Below, in pieces: positions 1-14,400 of a stretch of DNA of 64,000 bases. A program made the translations under genes and the position numbers. The stretch spans positions 1,492,262 through 1,556,261 of the forward strand of contig VXAI01000115.1 in assembly GCA_013399305.1 (NCBI GenBank), in the 5' to 3' direction. This DNA comes from Rostratula benghalensis (lineage: Eukaryota; Chordata; Aves; Charadriiformes; Rostratulidae). Position 1 is the first letter of the stretch. The number at the start of each line of letters is the position of its first letter. The notes below the pieces were generated by a model, which saw only the letters and a list, made by a program, of their open reading frames with translations, had not been told where the DNA came from and made no database searches.

Positions 1-730
1 GTTTTAATTATCAAATTAAAACTTTATATAACTATTCTACCACCCCCTAAAACAAAACAAACAAACAAACAAACAAAAAAAAAAAAAAGAGAAAAAAGAT
101 TCAACAAACCAAACAAACCCAACCCCCTTTCTTTGTTAATGTCTCTCAAGATGAGGGCCAATTTAAAGCAGCCTGGAGCCCTTCTGTTTCAACATTAATC
201 ATGAGCTCAAGAAAGCCGTGTGTATTAGCACCTTTTGCTATTTGAGAGTTCATGTTTTGGTGGTGGTAAAACTCAGTGTTTTAGTAATTTCTCATCCTGG
301 AACTGAGCCTTGAGCAACCAAAACAATTGTGTGCCTTTTGCTATTTGTTTTTCTTCACTAAAAAGGCTAGAATCTAGTGTATAAATGTATGTTTTGTAAT
401 CTGTAGCCACTGTAGATCAAACTTGTGCTGCTCAAGGTTCCTGTATGTTGTTATAGTGTAGGAAAGACAGAGACAATTTTATCAGTACAAGGAGATGGCA
501 CTTTGCTCTCCTCCCAGGATGATGCAAAGTCACTCTGTCGAATAAGAAAATAACCATCCTTCATGCCTGATCTTGACTAAGGGGAAAAATGGAGAATAAG
601 CACAGTGAGAATTGCATGTAAACACCCCTCTACAGTGATTTTGGTAGAGCTCTGCCAGGATCTAACAAGGACAGAAAGGCCTTGTGTTCATGTGGAAAAA
701 ATGGTTTCAAATGCATTTCAAAAGGCATAT
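1..730. other. Window start, no gene recognised
   Basis: AT-rich sequence with an (AAAC)n/poly(A) simple repeat at about 50-92 and otherwise nothing assignable. Confidence 0.7.
50..92 (+). repeat. (AAAC)n and poly(A) simple repeat
   Basis: ACAAACAAACAAACAAAC followed by about 16 A residues. It may be an isolated microsatellite or a retroposon tail cut by nothing recognisable upstream. Confidence 0.85.
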
Positions 731-945
731 TGCCTCCAGGGGTGAGGCAACTTCTCTGGACAACCTGTTCCACTGTTTCACCACCCTCACAGTAAAGAAT
801 ATCTTCCTAATACCTAATCTAAATCTTCCCTCTTTACCCATTGTCCTACCAGTACACTCCCTGATAAGGAGTCCCTCCCCATCTCTCCTGTAGGCACCTT
901 CTAAGTATTGGAAGGCTACTATAAAGTATCTTCCCACTCACAGGA
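731..945 (-). mobile_element. CR1 LINE 3' region fragment
   Basis: The minus strand translates as CR1 ORF2 C-terminus in one frame: YFIVAFQYLEGAYRRDGEGL, then KEGRFRLGIRKIFFTVRVVK and QWNRLSREVASP. It is truncated at both ends, and the true CR1 3' terminus is not visible. Confidence 0.88.
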
Positions 946-3900
946 TATTCCAGAACCTAGCATGGCTCAATTCAAATGGTCGTGGAAGGAGAGAACCATG
1001 GGAAGGAAAGAAAAGGAACAGCAAATTTTATTTTGAAATAAAACATGCTGGTAAACAAATAATTTAAAATTAGACTGTAATGATCTTATTGGTATACCAG
1101 TGCTACTAACCAGTACATTATTCTGCCATAGCCATGTTCAAGAAAGCAACTTGTAGGAGGATGTGTTATTTACTACTACTACTTTTAACTGGACTTTCTA
1201 AACTATTGGAGATATTATGACAGCGTCCCATACACACTGAATTGATACTATCTTTTTGAGTGAACTTCTAGCTCTTCAAAGAGTTAGTCAATAGGATGCC
1301 CTGTGAAATGCCCTCAGGGTCAAGGGAGAGGAACAGCTGGCAGATCTTTAAGGACACTCTACATAGAGTGCAAGAGCTCTTGCTTTATACCTATGGAAGT
1401 CTGACCTGATTTTTTTTTTAATCATTCTCTGAGTAGCCAGTCTTACCAGAATATATAGTCACATGTCACACAATCTCCCACATGTAACATTTTCAGTAGT
1501 TGGTTTAAAGGTAAACTTTGGACACTACCTGATCTCAGTTTCTCTTGAATGTTCATAATTTACTAGTCACTGAGAGGATTAGGTTTTTCTGCCATGGTTG
1601 AGAATAACTCTCATTTGCCCTACACATTGGTCTGTATGGGAAAACTGAGTAATGCTGCCCAAAGTGTCTTGTATCTGGCTAAAAAGGTAGGAAGCTGATG
1701 TAGGTGTGAAGGCCCTGGGTTAGATTCCTGTCACGGCTCACTGTGAAAAAAACTCTTTCACAAACTGTTTCAAAAGCAAAACACACTTCACGGGATCCCT
1801 AAGAATGTAACTCCCTGACTTCAGATCTGCTTGCTATTTCATTTCTGTCTCCCTGACTCCCTGCTGTGTTGCTCATTGGAGAGATGTGAGGGGAGGAGAA
1901 ATGGGCCAGCAACAAACCATTTTTCCCTGGGAATTGTCCTTGAGTCTGATTTGTCAACATATTCTCTAGAACATCTCAGTTCTGATATGTCTGGCATTTT
2001 CTGTCAGAAAAATGCCGAGTCTAGAAAAAATCCTGCCATATCATCTATATTTTTGACTACATGCCTCTTTGTGTTAAAGCTTTTTCTTTGACACACTGTT
2101 GTTTTTCAGTTGGAATTAATTGATATAATTGAAGAGGCCGCCTAGAACAAGCAACCCTGAAAGGCACATGTGTTTATGTTAACTATGAGAGAAAGACTTG
2201 GGGTAGTGGTGGGGCAGGCAATTGGTACTAGGTGATGGTTGGGAGCATTGATAGCCCTGATAGCTGGACACCACTCTGAAAGTGAGCAGACTTACAGGAA
2301 AAGAGGGGATCAGCACCTTGGGAGGTTCCTTATTGAAGCCACCAAGACCTGAGGCAGGAGTGGATGCCTGTGCTGGGACTCCCACCCCAATAGGGGGCTG
2401 AGATGGTGAATTGTGCTGTTACAGTGATTGTACAAAGAGAAAAGTGGCACCATAGGGATGGTGAGTGAGCAGTACAATAGCTGACATGTATGGATCATTT
2501 AGATTGGTTTACTGCTTTGTAAAATGCTGTGTACGGTGACTGATGTGAAAACAGAGGAGGCAGCTTAGGTATGAGCTATGTTACTTGGGTTTCTCCAGAG
2601 AAAATTGGTTTATCTTCCACTGGTCCATAAATTCAATTTGCCTCTTTGACTTCCTGTATTGATACAAATGGAGTAAATCAGAAGATGGCTTAAGCAGACA
2701 TGTTGAGGTAAGCGATTTTCATTCCCTTTTCTCAATTAAATGGGCTGCAATTGCATTACGGGCGACTCTGCTCTTCCAACTCATAAATATTCTTAATGCA
2801 TTCTGTCTAGCGAACCCTATGGTGACGCAAACAACTGCCCCCCTGACCCATCCTCTCCATTCTTTGACATATGTTTGGAGAGCTAAATTTTGAACTGGAG
2901 TTATCGCTAGCCGGGAAATAGAAATATGGAGAGGTTTTTGTATATCAATTTTCTTTCATATGTGAGTACAGACTGTCTAATTGTCAGATGGCCATTAGAC
3001 ATCAACAGATTGTAGCTGGAAGCAGGATTTTATAGTACATCCTTGCTTTTAAGAGCCATTCTGGTACTGGTTCAAAATTAACTTTCAAAACATTTTATAG
3101 GTCATTTTCTTGCCTTAGAGAAGAGAGCAGCTGGAATGAAGAGCAGATTTAAGGAATACAGATGCTTTTGCAAAGCCAGACAGAAAAAGGTAAAAAAATC
3201 TCCTGCATGATACAGCTTTACATATGGCTAACATACAGATCAAAAATCAATGATGGTTGCAGGGAAAAGAAAAGTAACCAGCACCAGTATTTTTGTGGCT
3301 TTTAATTCATATAAACTTACTTATTCTGAAAAATGCTCTTTTACTAGCATCTGCAGGGGTAATTTAATATATGTTCTGTGGATAGTTCTATGTTCTGAAC
3401 TAGTTATTCACAATATCAGCTCTTGCAGTAGTGTTGTGCTTTTTTTTCTTTTTAAGTGCTTTGGCTGCAAGTTTATAAAGTGATGATAATTTTTTTTTAA
3501 GCTGAACAATCCTCCTTACTAAAAGAATGCAACAGACATATTCAAGGACTGCTTAATTTAACACAGCTTTGGAACTGCTGTAAAAATCAGTTATTGCATT
3601 ATAATTTTGGGTTTTCTTACTGGCAGTATAATAAACTGATCCTGTCCAAATATCCACCCTTATTCTTTCATCCTGTAAGGATTAAAGTAATATAGATATT
3701 TTATTTTTCTGTCATAATTCAAGCAAGTATTTCAGTTTGTAAAGACTACGGCAACAATGCTTTGGAAAGGAGATGCAGAGGTAGTATTTTTATGCTTCCT
3801 TAGCAACACACCACAGTATTTCTACTGTGATGTTCAAGTTTACTTTTCAACAGTGAGACACCACGGAAATTGAAGGTATTTTCAGAGCGTAATATGTGGT

Positions 3901-6900
3901 TTGGAGCAGCAGACAACTTTCCTACCAGTGATGCAAAGATCCACAGAACATTTATTTTTAATTTACTCTGCCCTACAAGATGACCGTAGGAGGTGCCAAG
4001 GAGAAGACACTCCTGGAAACTTCTTGTTGCATGATGCTACTAGGACAAGTTCTTTGCTGCCTCACAGATTTCTGTACCATCAATCCCTGATGAGAGGATC
4101 TTGGCACATTGAACTTCCCTGAGACCCCTCATGTGTGCCGGAAGATACCAGTGGGCAGCAGGAGCAGAAAGCTGATGATGTGACAACATGTCTTGCTGGA
4201 GCTGGACCTAGCAGGGGCCTGGACGAGAAATGCCTTGTATTTAAGCTGAAGGTGTTGCTCCAGCATGATGGAAAGGAACTGCAGTCCACTTAAAATTATT
4301 TGCTACGGTCCTGGCCAGTGTTTCTGTCATTAACAGTGTTTTACTAAGGAGTTCTCGTTCATTAATAGCAAGGTGGTAGATGGCTTGATGCTGTCATTCC
4401 TATCTAAAGATCACTAAAGAGTTGGTATTCACCATTGATGCATTTGCCGTATGCAGATGTTGTTTAATTGCAAATGGAAGATACAGTCGGACAATATGCA
4501 AAATGTGCTGTGGGAAGACTGAGTAGAAATGAATTGTCATCAGGTTTCACCAAGAAGCTATAATCCAGACTGTCAAGGAGAATGTACATTCTGACACTGT
4601 AAAGTTCTGGAAATCATCTGCTGAACTGGATTAACAAATCATTGCTTTCTGCCAACACCTGCATAGAGTGATCCTTGGAATATTTATTCTTAATAGATAT
4701 TTATTCTAATAATTCTTAGAATACTTTTACTCTGTGAAGCATTGCTTCAAAATTTTAAAATAACTGCATACACGCTATTTAATGCTTTTAGTGTAGGTCA
4801 TGACTGCAATAAAAAACATTCTTGTATTCTTGTTTTCTAAGTAAAATTATATATGAATTCATTACAACCATTTCACCTAGCTGAGTATATTCAAAGAAAA
4901 CTATGTACTATACGAGGTCTGACAGATAAGTAAGAGCAAATAGAAAGTTCCCAGAAAGCAGTACCTAAATCATACTTGAAATTCCAGTTAGCCTCAGATT
5001 ATTCACATCCCCACTTAATACCAGCCTAGAGATTAGTGCAATTTGCTCCTAATGGAGAGATGACTTACGTTCCTCTTTTTTATCAGAGGAGTGACAAGGA
5101 TCCAGGGCCTCTCAAAGTAAATAATCCTGAAGATTTTCCTATTCTTCTATCTCCGTGCCAAAATTAATAACACACCTAACCTGTTCATATGAACTGCTTA
5201 CGACCATAGGGTGAGTTATGCTGCTGTGAGAAGAAGCACAGACCAGCAGGTGGTCTCCTCAAGCTGTCTCCCCTACGTGGTGCAAGAAAAGTTTACTAGT
5301 TTAAAGCACCTGAGGTAAACAGTTGCTTTTTTATTGATGGGATGGGGCTGCATGATCTCCTTGTGAGGGACAGGAGTGGCACTGGCAGCCCTCATGCTGG
5401 GAAGCTGCATCCTCAGATTCCAGCAGATAGCAAATGCTCTTTGCAGTTTAAAGCAAAATTCAAAATTGCACCAGGAGACAGTGATGAGATTTCATGCGCT
5501 CTTGAGAATGCTTCTGAAAATCATTATGGTAGAGGTTTTTTTATAGAGCTTTAATATGAACACTGGCATTCACTGTCATTGGCAGCTGTCATGCACTGAT
5601 GACATGAATCTCGGTCCTTTATGGCCTTGACTAGCCAAGAGAAGGTTTTTTTTTTTTTTTTTCTCAAAACTAAAGAAAAACAAGTGGTAGCTCTGTTATA
5701 CCAGAGTCTTTAGCCCAGTCTTTAGCCTGGGGTAGTAATTTTAGCTGTGAGCTGGAATACTTTATCCTGCCCAGGTCAGTGGCTTTTGTGTGCAGATCTG
5801 TACTCCAGAGTAACTTCCATTTTATTCTAATTTTATACCTGTGTTGTATAAACTTTTACCACATCTATCTGATGGCTGGCAGAGTCAGGCTGCTGCCACC
5901 ATGTTGCACTGTCTGAAGAGGCCTCTGAAGAGGTCTTTTAAAAATATTTATATAATGCTACAAGATTCTTTGTACTCCTAGACGATTTTAAAGGACTGGA
6001 GATACACCATTAGAAGTATGTCCTTAACAAGTCACTGTGCAATTTAAAGACATACAATGCAAACGTCTCAAAGATGAAACAGAGTAAAAGTCCTAGTGTA
6101 TATTATCATACCATTTTTAGCTTCCAGTAGTCACCAGCTGTATTAAGAGAAGGACCCAAGAAACCTGAGGTTCTTTTGAGGCATCCTACTTCTCCTGTTG
6201 CCATCCTCAGGGCACTAAATAAAGTCCAGTTCATAATGATGTAGTTTACCTTGTCTTTATTCATGATTGTCAGTGGACATATAGCAAAATGTACATTAAA
6301 GCCAGATGGCTATGAACAGGTCCTGCCTTCCATCAGAGTCAGAGCATGCTTTTGAACTTGACCAGCACCTATTTCAAGGTTCATTGGTAGTGTATTCTGG
6401 GAAGTACCACTTCTCCTGTGCAGTTCTCTCTTTGTCTTTCTGGACAGTTACAGAAATAGTGGCCAGGTGGTGTGACAAGGGAACTATTTTTAATGTCACA
6501 GTAAGAAGAAACTTGCATAGGAAGAATCTCAAAGTCCATCCTTGGTTCCTATTTGAATTCCATCAGCATGATCAGCAAGGCTCTCAGGGTTGTGCCTTTT
6601 AAATTCTGGGCACTTTTATTATATTGTTTATCTGCCTATTGTCTGTGGCATCTTATTTGTTTATATGTGGATTTTTATTTTTTTTTTTAATTCAGGGACA
6701 TTATGCCTATACCTTTCAGCATAGATCTGTCCTTATGTAGCTTGTTTGAATTGAAAACACAGGTAAATCCAATCCACTGATGGCTAGATACTAGATTCTC
6801 CAGACAGAAATCCATCATAGACTTAGACAAATGTTTAGTACTACATTATTGTAGAAAACATGATTTCTTACAGTATCTGTCTGAAAAAAAGTCATTTACA

Positions 6901-7811
6901 ACATTTACTTCATCAAATACATGGGGATCAATTAATTCCTCCTGTATCATACAGTAGCTGAACATTGCTGCAAATATCATGATGAGCTTTGTTAAGGACC
7001 CCACAGCATTCAACCAAAGACAACAAAAATTTTACTTTAGACATAAGATGACATGTAGCAGATGTCTTCATTTATATCTCACTCTCTGCTGGCTGATTTA
7101 CAAGATTAATTATTTGTTCCGGGTACAGCCAATGGCTTTACCACAATATTTCTGCATATTTAACTACAAAAGGAATCAATAAACATACTTAATAAATCAC
7201 ATTCATTAAGGAATCACTCATGTCACACATTCTGTGGATTTGCTAATTAGCAGTGCTGTGCGCTCCAGATAGAAACCTCCTGAACCTGTTACAAGCAGCC
7301 TGGTGTTCAGGAAGATTAATCACCAGGCTACAAAGCTCTGATGCTGTATGAGAATGTTCAGTGGAGAAATTAAATCCCTCCAGGCAAACTGTAACTTGCA
7401 TACCCTGTTTCCACAGTCGTCACTCACCTATTTGTTTATTTAAGATAACAAATAACCACTCATGCCTCATCATAAGTGGCTTACTGAGAGATGAAAGGGC
7501 CTTATGCAGCTCTACCCCAGGCAGAGCAGGGGAGTGTGGACACTAAGCTTGGGTCCAAAGAATATATGTTCAAGAGAGAGTATTTATTTGCCTTTTTTTT
7601 TTTTTCCCCCACTGTGAAGGGAATAAAAACCGTATGTGACATAAAGCTACTTCCGTGAATATTGTAAGAATCCTATGCTTCCAATGGCAATTTTCCTCTT
7701 GTTTTTGTGTTGCTTCCCATGGATATGTGAGGGGAAAAGGTGCACAATAGACAGTCAAGTACATTTAGCTAAAATAGCATGAAAGCAGCTTGCAGAAAAG
7801 GATGTGAGAAT
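946..7811. other. Intergenic, no gene recognised
   Basis: 6.9 kb of AT-rich DNA with an 18-base T run at about 5647-5664. A B-box-like motif lies at 1718-1728. No coding region or recognisable mobile element was found. Short frames (up to 98 codons) match nothing. Confidence 0.7.
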
Positions 7812-8433
7812 TCAAGAGGGCAGTGAAGTTTGCCATAAACCAGTCATGTGCCCTTGTACAAAGAAAGCCAATGGCATCCTGGGCTGGATTAGAAAAAGCC
7901 TGGCCAGTGGTTTGAGGGAAGAGATCCTTTCCCTCTACTCGGTGCTGGTCACACCTAGCGTGCTCGATCCATCATGAAAGAGACATGAACCTACTGGACT
8001 AAGCCTACAAAACAGTCACAGAGGTGATTAAGGGACTGGAGCCTCATGGCTGTGAGGAGAGGATGAGAGAGCTGGAACTGTTTAGCCTGGAGATGACAAG
8101 GCTCAGAGGATCTTAGCCATGTGCGTAAATACCTGATTTGGTGGTAGACAGAGCCAGTGTCATCTCTGTGCTGCCCATTGCCCATGGGCACAAACTGGAA
8201 TGCAGGAAATCCCATTCTGACTTTAGAATATTTTTTATAGAATGGGAGTTCAAACACTGACACAGGTTGCCCAGAGAGGTTGTGGAGTCTCCATCCTTGG
8301 AGATATCCAAAACCCAGCTGGACATAGTCCTGGGAAGCTTGCTCCATCTGTCCCTGGTGGAGCTGTGGCTTGGACTACAGACGATCTCTAGAGGTGCCTT
8401 CCAGCCTCAGCATCTCTGTGATCCTGAGCTTCA
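7812..8433 (+). mobile_element. CR1 LINE fragment, RT C-terminus to 3' end
   Basis: Plus-strand CR1. It begins in the late RT region (CTKKANGILGWIRKSLASGL on translation), loses a piece around 7970, resumes at GGTGATTAAGGGACTGGAGC and runs to GACGATCTCTAGAGGTGCCT and TCTGTGATCC. The many stops and indels make it one of the older copies here. Open frames on the opposite strand (7991-8347) are shadows of the repeat. Confidence 0.92.
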
Positions 8434-11400
8434 CACAATGCAGCAGCTGGTGCCTCCTGGCTAACATGACAGTCCCTTTAATATACACCTCCTTGCAGGT
8501 TGTTTTTATGTGTTTTTTGAGAGGAAGAGGAGAGGGAAAAGGACCACATTAGAGGAAGTAGGATTTTCTGGTCTTCTGATAGAAGTTACAGATTCAGGGT
8601 GCCAGAAAGCTTCTCCTGTTGTGACTATCAGCTTATGTTATGCAGCAGAAAATAAGTATATTCTACAATTTTATTGGGCAACTTTATAATTGTTCTTTTG
8701 CTCTTTCAAGAAAGAAATACATGAGTGATGAATGACATAGGTCACAATTTACGTGAAAATTAAACACACAATAGTATTAGTAGGAGCTGTTTTTCTTTTC
8801 TTCTAATGTTTATGCCAAATGCTTCCGTGTATAACTGTAAATAATTAGTGACTAATACACTAAATTAATGGTGGTAATTTAAGATGGATTATAGCAACAT
8901 CAATCAAACAGCAGATAAGCTTGTAAAAAAGTTACCATGGGTTAATTCCTCCTATATATTTTAAGGTTTTATGTAGAATCATATCTCCCATAATCTCCCC
9001 AGGATTTCCTTTAACAGCCTCATATCCTTAAGCTCCTATATAAGCAAAAGTTATTGTGGAAAAAGGCAGGTCATCTGCACTCTGTCTGGCATAATGCAAT
9101 TTTCTTTTTCTTCTAAGGTCAGCCGAGTTCATTGCACAAAGCCAGCCCAGCTATTAGCCATTGGGAAATTTATTCTGTGACTCCCATTCTTTCAGAAATG
9201 CATGAATCCAGTTTCTGGAAAGGCAACATGTTAAAATTTAGTAACAGCCTTTTCTCCTTCTCACTTTTCATAAAATAATTGAGCTCATAAGTAAAGAAAA
9301 TATCTACATTCTCTGAGAGGGCAGCAGCAGAGTCATATTTGTCATGTCAGTTTTCTCTGTGATGAGCAGCTTCCAACAGATTTCATGTGCTGTCAGTGTG
9401 GAGGATGATGTGTCTCTGAAAGGACAGCTATTGTAGAGCTGAAGAACTTCTCCAAGAAGGATGAAAACCAAGCTGAGTTCAAAGTAATGTAAAATTCTGT
9501 TTTCAAATGGTCAACTTCTCTCAATATAATTATTAGGCAGAAAAGGAAAAATGTCTCTGTTATTATTATTTGTTAATTTGCAAAATTTAAAATACTGAAT
9601 TCCCTAGACACAGAAGTTTTCACCTGGTGGCTTTGGCAAACTCAGCTTTAGAAATAACTCTGAACAGATATTAAATAGGGAGCTAGCAAAGATGACTGTG
9701 CCCAATTTCCCTTTTAGATTTTAGATACATTTTTAAACACCAAATAGTATTACCTGGAAGTGGAAGATGTGTACTCCCCTTACACCCAAAGGAAGTATGC
9801 AAAAAAATATGAATTTTCCTGCTCATTTTAGGGTGAAAACAAAACAAATGTCTTCCCAAACTAACAGAAAGTATCCCTTTTTTGCAAGGGTGGGACTAGA
9901 TTCAACCTGATATCATGGGAGTGGACAACAAAAGTCTCAGTACATTTGATCACAAACCTTGTCAGTTCATGTTAAAAAGTGGGGAGAACCAACAAGACTT
10001 AGTCACTTCCTAATTCCTGCCTGCACATAATTAAAATGTTAATAATTATCCATAATTAAAATGTTTATAGTTGCCCATAATTACATGACCCCGCCTATAG
10101 ACATGCCTTACTTTGCAATCATGTCTTCTTTTTTTTTGTTGTCCTGTGTCAGACATCTGTGCCTGTGCTTATATCACAAATAATTTGAACTAGTGACTAA
10201 TTCTTTACTCATATCTTTGAAGGCCGTAGGTTAGTGTTTACTAAACATCGAGACACATTGTCAGTCCCTGTGTAACATGACGGGAGCATGACAAAAGCGT
10301 TACATGTTTCCATACATGGAAACTTTCATGCAACTGAGCTAGTAAATGTAGGCAACATATGACATTTCAAAATTAAATCTAATTGCCCTTTGGTTGTAAA
10401 TAAAAGCTAGACAGACAACACAGCATAATACGACCTGTGCAATTTTGATGTAAAACAGCTGTTCTAATTAAAAGAAGCACTGTGCTAGGTGACACTTTGG
10501 CAATCGGAATGCATAAAACAGTTCTCTCACTGTAATTTATATTCTCAGTTAATGTGATTGCCTGTGAACTGCCTGTAGTGCGTTTTTGAGACACATTATT
10601 TGCATAGGCTCTTGCTGTAAAAAAGATGCCCAGCCATTACAGCTGCAAAAAGAAGCTGAAGCAGTGGGAACATGCCAAGTGGCAGGATGAGAAGACTGAA
10701 GCCTTGAGATATTTGGGGATTCTGACTTAAGAGGAAGATTTGTTGTGTTTTGGTTATTATGCAAATAGGAAATAAGGCAGTTGCCTCCTGTACTGCAATG
10801 GAACAGTGCCTGTAGAGAGGTCTGAGGAGCTTGGTTTCAGCAAGCAGTGATTTGATCTGTATTTTTGTGTTCAGTATGAATGAGCTTGCCATGAAGCATC
10901 AGTTCCCGGGCCAACAGGTCATAAACCCTCCAAAACATGCATGTCTCACTGATGGAGAATGACAAGTTAAACTATTTGTAGTCTTTGGACTACCAGTTGT
11001 CCTCTGTTCACAGTTTAGCCACCACTACTCATGATTTTCAGTTGGAGGCTTGAGAAAATTTTAGGTTAAATGGATGTTTTCGATGTTTCCACACACCCAA
11101 GGTCTAAAGGACATATGATATCAACATGTGTAGATATTTACTCTGTAATTTACAAACTTAGTGTATATGGACTGTGTTTACAGGCTTGTAACTACCTCAT
11201 GGTAGTCATGAAACTGGTTGAGTTACTGAGGTGCTCAGGGCATTCAGACAAGGTGGGAAGATGCCCTTATTTTTATTTTTAAGAAAACAAATATTTATTT
11301 CACTGAGATTAACTTCAGAAGATTTTGATTCTTAGTAAAAAAAACACAAAAACTAAGAAGTTAATAAAAGAGTTTCTTATAGGAAGTTTAGCAATCAAAA

Positions 11401-14400
11401 AATAACATTCCAGATATAGAACACTTGTTTGCTTCATCAGCCTTGTAATTCCCTCCCAAAAGTCTGAACTGGAGTGGATATGAATAATGGGTTGCTGCAG
11501 ACACCTTGATGAACAATCAATAGCAATTTTTTACAGGAAGAGAAATCACAAAAAAATCACCACATTCAATTCTGCTGTTGTTACTGTCATTATCATCACA
11601 AGCACTGTTTCAGCTGAAGAATTGGAAAGAAAAATGAAGAATAAATAGAAAACAGGAAAATAAAGAACACTCCAGAAATTATTCCTAAAGAATGAGAAGG
11701 GAGAAATGAAGGAAAATGGACAGTTCTGTTATTATTAAGGAAAATAAGTTGTGGGATATTCAATGTTAACTACGAACCAGAACTGGAAAAGGAATAGGCA
11801 CAGCAGTTCTCAAGGATGTAAGAGAAGCAGAAGGAAAATTAAAGAAAGTCTCAAAGTCAGTCATATATTTGTGTCATAAAATTTATATATATGTTGACCA
11901 AAGATGTCTGCGAAAACTGGCTCCTGTGCACATGAAGCCAAATCAGGGAAAAAAACTAGAAGTGTACACAAACCATGTAACGTGTGAGTATATGTGTATG
12001 CATGCTCGTGTGAAAACAAGGATTTACTTGCTTAGTCTGGACACATGTTTTACCATATTAGGTATGAAATAATGTGTTAGGGAAAATATGCAACTCCAGC
12101 TAAGATATACCTGGAAACAGGCAGTGACTGATATAAAAACTTAGAGACCAAGGACTGTGAGAAACACCTCGCTGCTAGTGCAAATGTGACTGTATTGTGA
12201 AAACAGTCATCTAAATAGGCGCAGTGTGCAAAACATGCTCCCTGGTATTACAAAATTGAGGATGGTGTTAATATAGAGCAGTGTTACTGGGATAGAAGAA
12301 GAAAGTGTTATGGATGGCTCAGATAATACTTAAGATCGCTTAGCTGCAGTCTCTCTGCCTCTGTTACTGTCTGTCTAACAGTAAAATAGTACCTCCTTGC
12401 CTATTTAGATTATCCTTAGCTTTTTGTTACTGTGGGGTTGTACAACAGGGGCTGCTGTTAGCTGTGCTGGCGTCTGGTGCTCTGTGGTCGGTGACAGTGG
12501 AGAGACTGCCCTGTGTGGTTGCCCTGCTCTCCACTGCCCCAGCACTGCACCTTGCACAGCTCTCTGCTGTCCCAGGCAGCTGAATCCCCAGCCCACGTGG
12601 TGGTCTTCAATTAATCCTGAACTTCGTCTACCCTGCCATTCCTTATGGTGTCACTTCTTAACTTCAGCTATCATGGACAGCAGACCTCTCCCTTGGGCTG
12701 AAGTTTTTGAAGTCTAGGGAGAGCTTGAAATGTCAAAAACAGAAAACAGGCAGCTAAGGTAAAAATGTATCTGCTTTTTGTCATTTGTGCCTCAGCCCAT
12801 CTGCTGGCAGAGACTTGCTGCCTTGTCTCACAGGACAGTGCCTTCACCATCTGAGCACCATGGATTTTGTTCCTCGTGTTCACTGGAGTCACCCCGTAAC
12901 ATGAAACTCTGCAATATGCGTATGTTATACAAGCAAGGGACAAGAGCTATAATCACAGACACGAATCTGGAATTTAAGTACAGAATAAGGCCTCATAGAA
13001 GCATGGGGCTTCTGTTCAAGACCATTAACTCTAATGAAAATGCACATTTTTCATTAGGCTCTAATAGCCTGCTGCAAAGTAGGGCGACTGCTGTGCAGTG
13101 TTTGTAGAAACAAATTGCTAATCAGTCAATAAGGACCTTTGCAGAGCACTCTGCTACAGCCAGTTTTTAAGCATTTTCAGCTACATTGAATTATTTTAGC
13201 TCGTTGAATTGTTACTTATTGAAAAAGAAAATATGTTTTATTTATAGAGTATTCAATGTGGCAATGCAGACTGAATTTTGCATTGAGTCCATTTTGTTAA
13301 CATTTATACAGGAGATTTATTATCACTTGGATTTGTCTCATGGCATTTTTTTTCCTGGGGCTTGGAAAGTTTTTATTTTATACTGAAAGCTGGTAATGTA
13401 TTGAACTGATCAATCTCTCAGAAATAGATTTTATAATTCCATTACAAGTGCCCCATGCTCCCTAAATCTTAATGACAGGAGCAGTTGTTACTGGAGCACA
13501 AAAGCCTGCTGATCAAGGTTGAGTGAATTGTTCACACACAAGAAAATTGCAAGACTGGAATTGTACATATATATGTGTGTGTGGACATATATACATAACT
13601 ATATATGAAAAGACAAAACTGATTTTTTTACAGGTAAGAAATAAACTTCAGTTGTTTACTTTCTACATCTGCTCAGATTCATTCATGTTAATGGCACTAG
13701 ACACAGAAAACAGAACTAAATTGTAATTTTCCAATCTAGAGTATGCAAAAATTGTCATATTCCTTTTAGCAAGAAAATGGAACAGCTATAGCAGTCCTTA
13801 CTGGGTATGAATTGATGAAGCCCCGCCATTTTATGACAAGTAAGAACAAAACTACGTTTTGTTTATTAATGTAACATGAAGAAATTCCATACTTCTATAA
13901 ATAGTGATAATATTAACGGTAGCTGTGCCATTTTGGATCAAAATGCAGAGAGTAATATTTTAAAGGAAATGAAGTTTCTAGCTGGGGACAAGAACTATTG
14001 GATTTGAGGGAAAGCCAGACAGTTAAATATTGGTAGTTTGGAAAATACTGCTGGGACCTGGAGAAATACGGTAATTGTCTGAAAATATTTTAATGTTATC
14101 AGGATGAAGAATTAGTTTTATTTTTCATGTTTGACCTTCAGATAAGCTTACATGACAGACAAATAGCTAGTAGGAATTGGGTAAACCACTACATATAAAA
14201 AATGCCCCTGTAAGATGAATACAAGAAATCTTAGACATCTTTATTTCCAAGGAACCCTCCCAGATGGATCTCTCATATATGTTTGATATTAAGGAAGAAG
14301 AATAGCCTCATGAATAGTTGGGAGACACAAATTTGTTTATGACGTAATTCCACTATTATGACTGCAAAGCAACCTGAATTTTACCATGATAAACTTGAGA

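Noticed and set aside
1669..1741. A functional tRNA gene
   Set aside because: A- and B-box-like motifs are correctly spaced, but acceptor-stem positions do not pair and the T stem is only partly paired.
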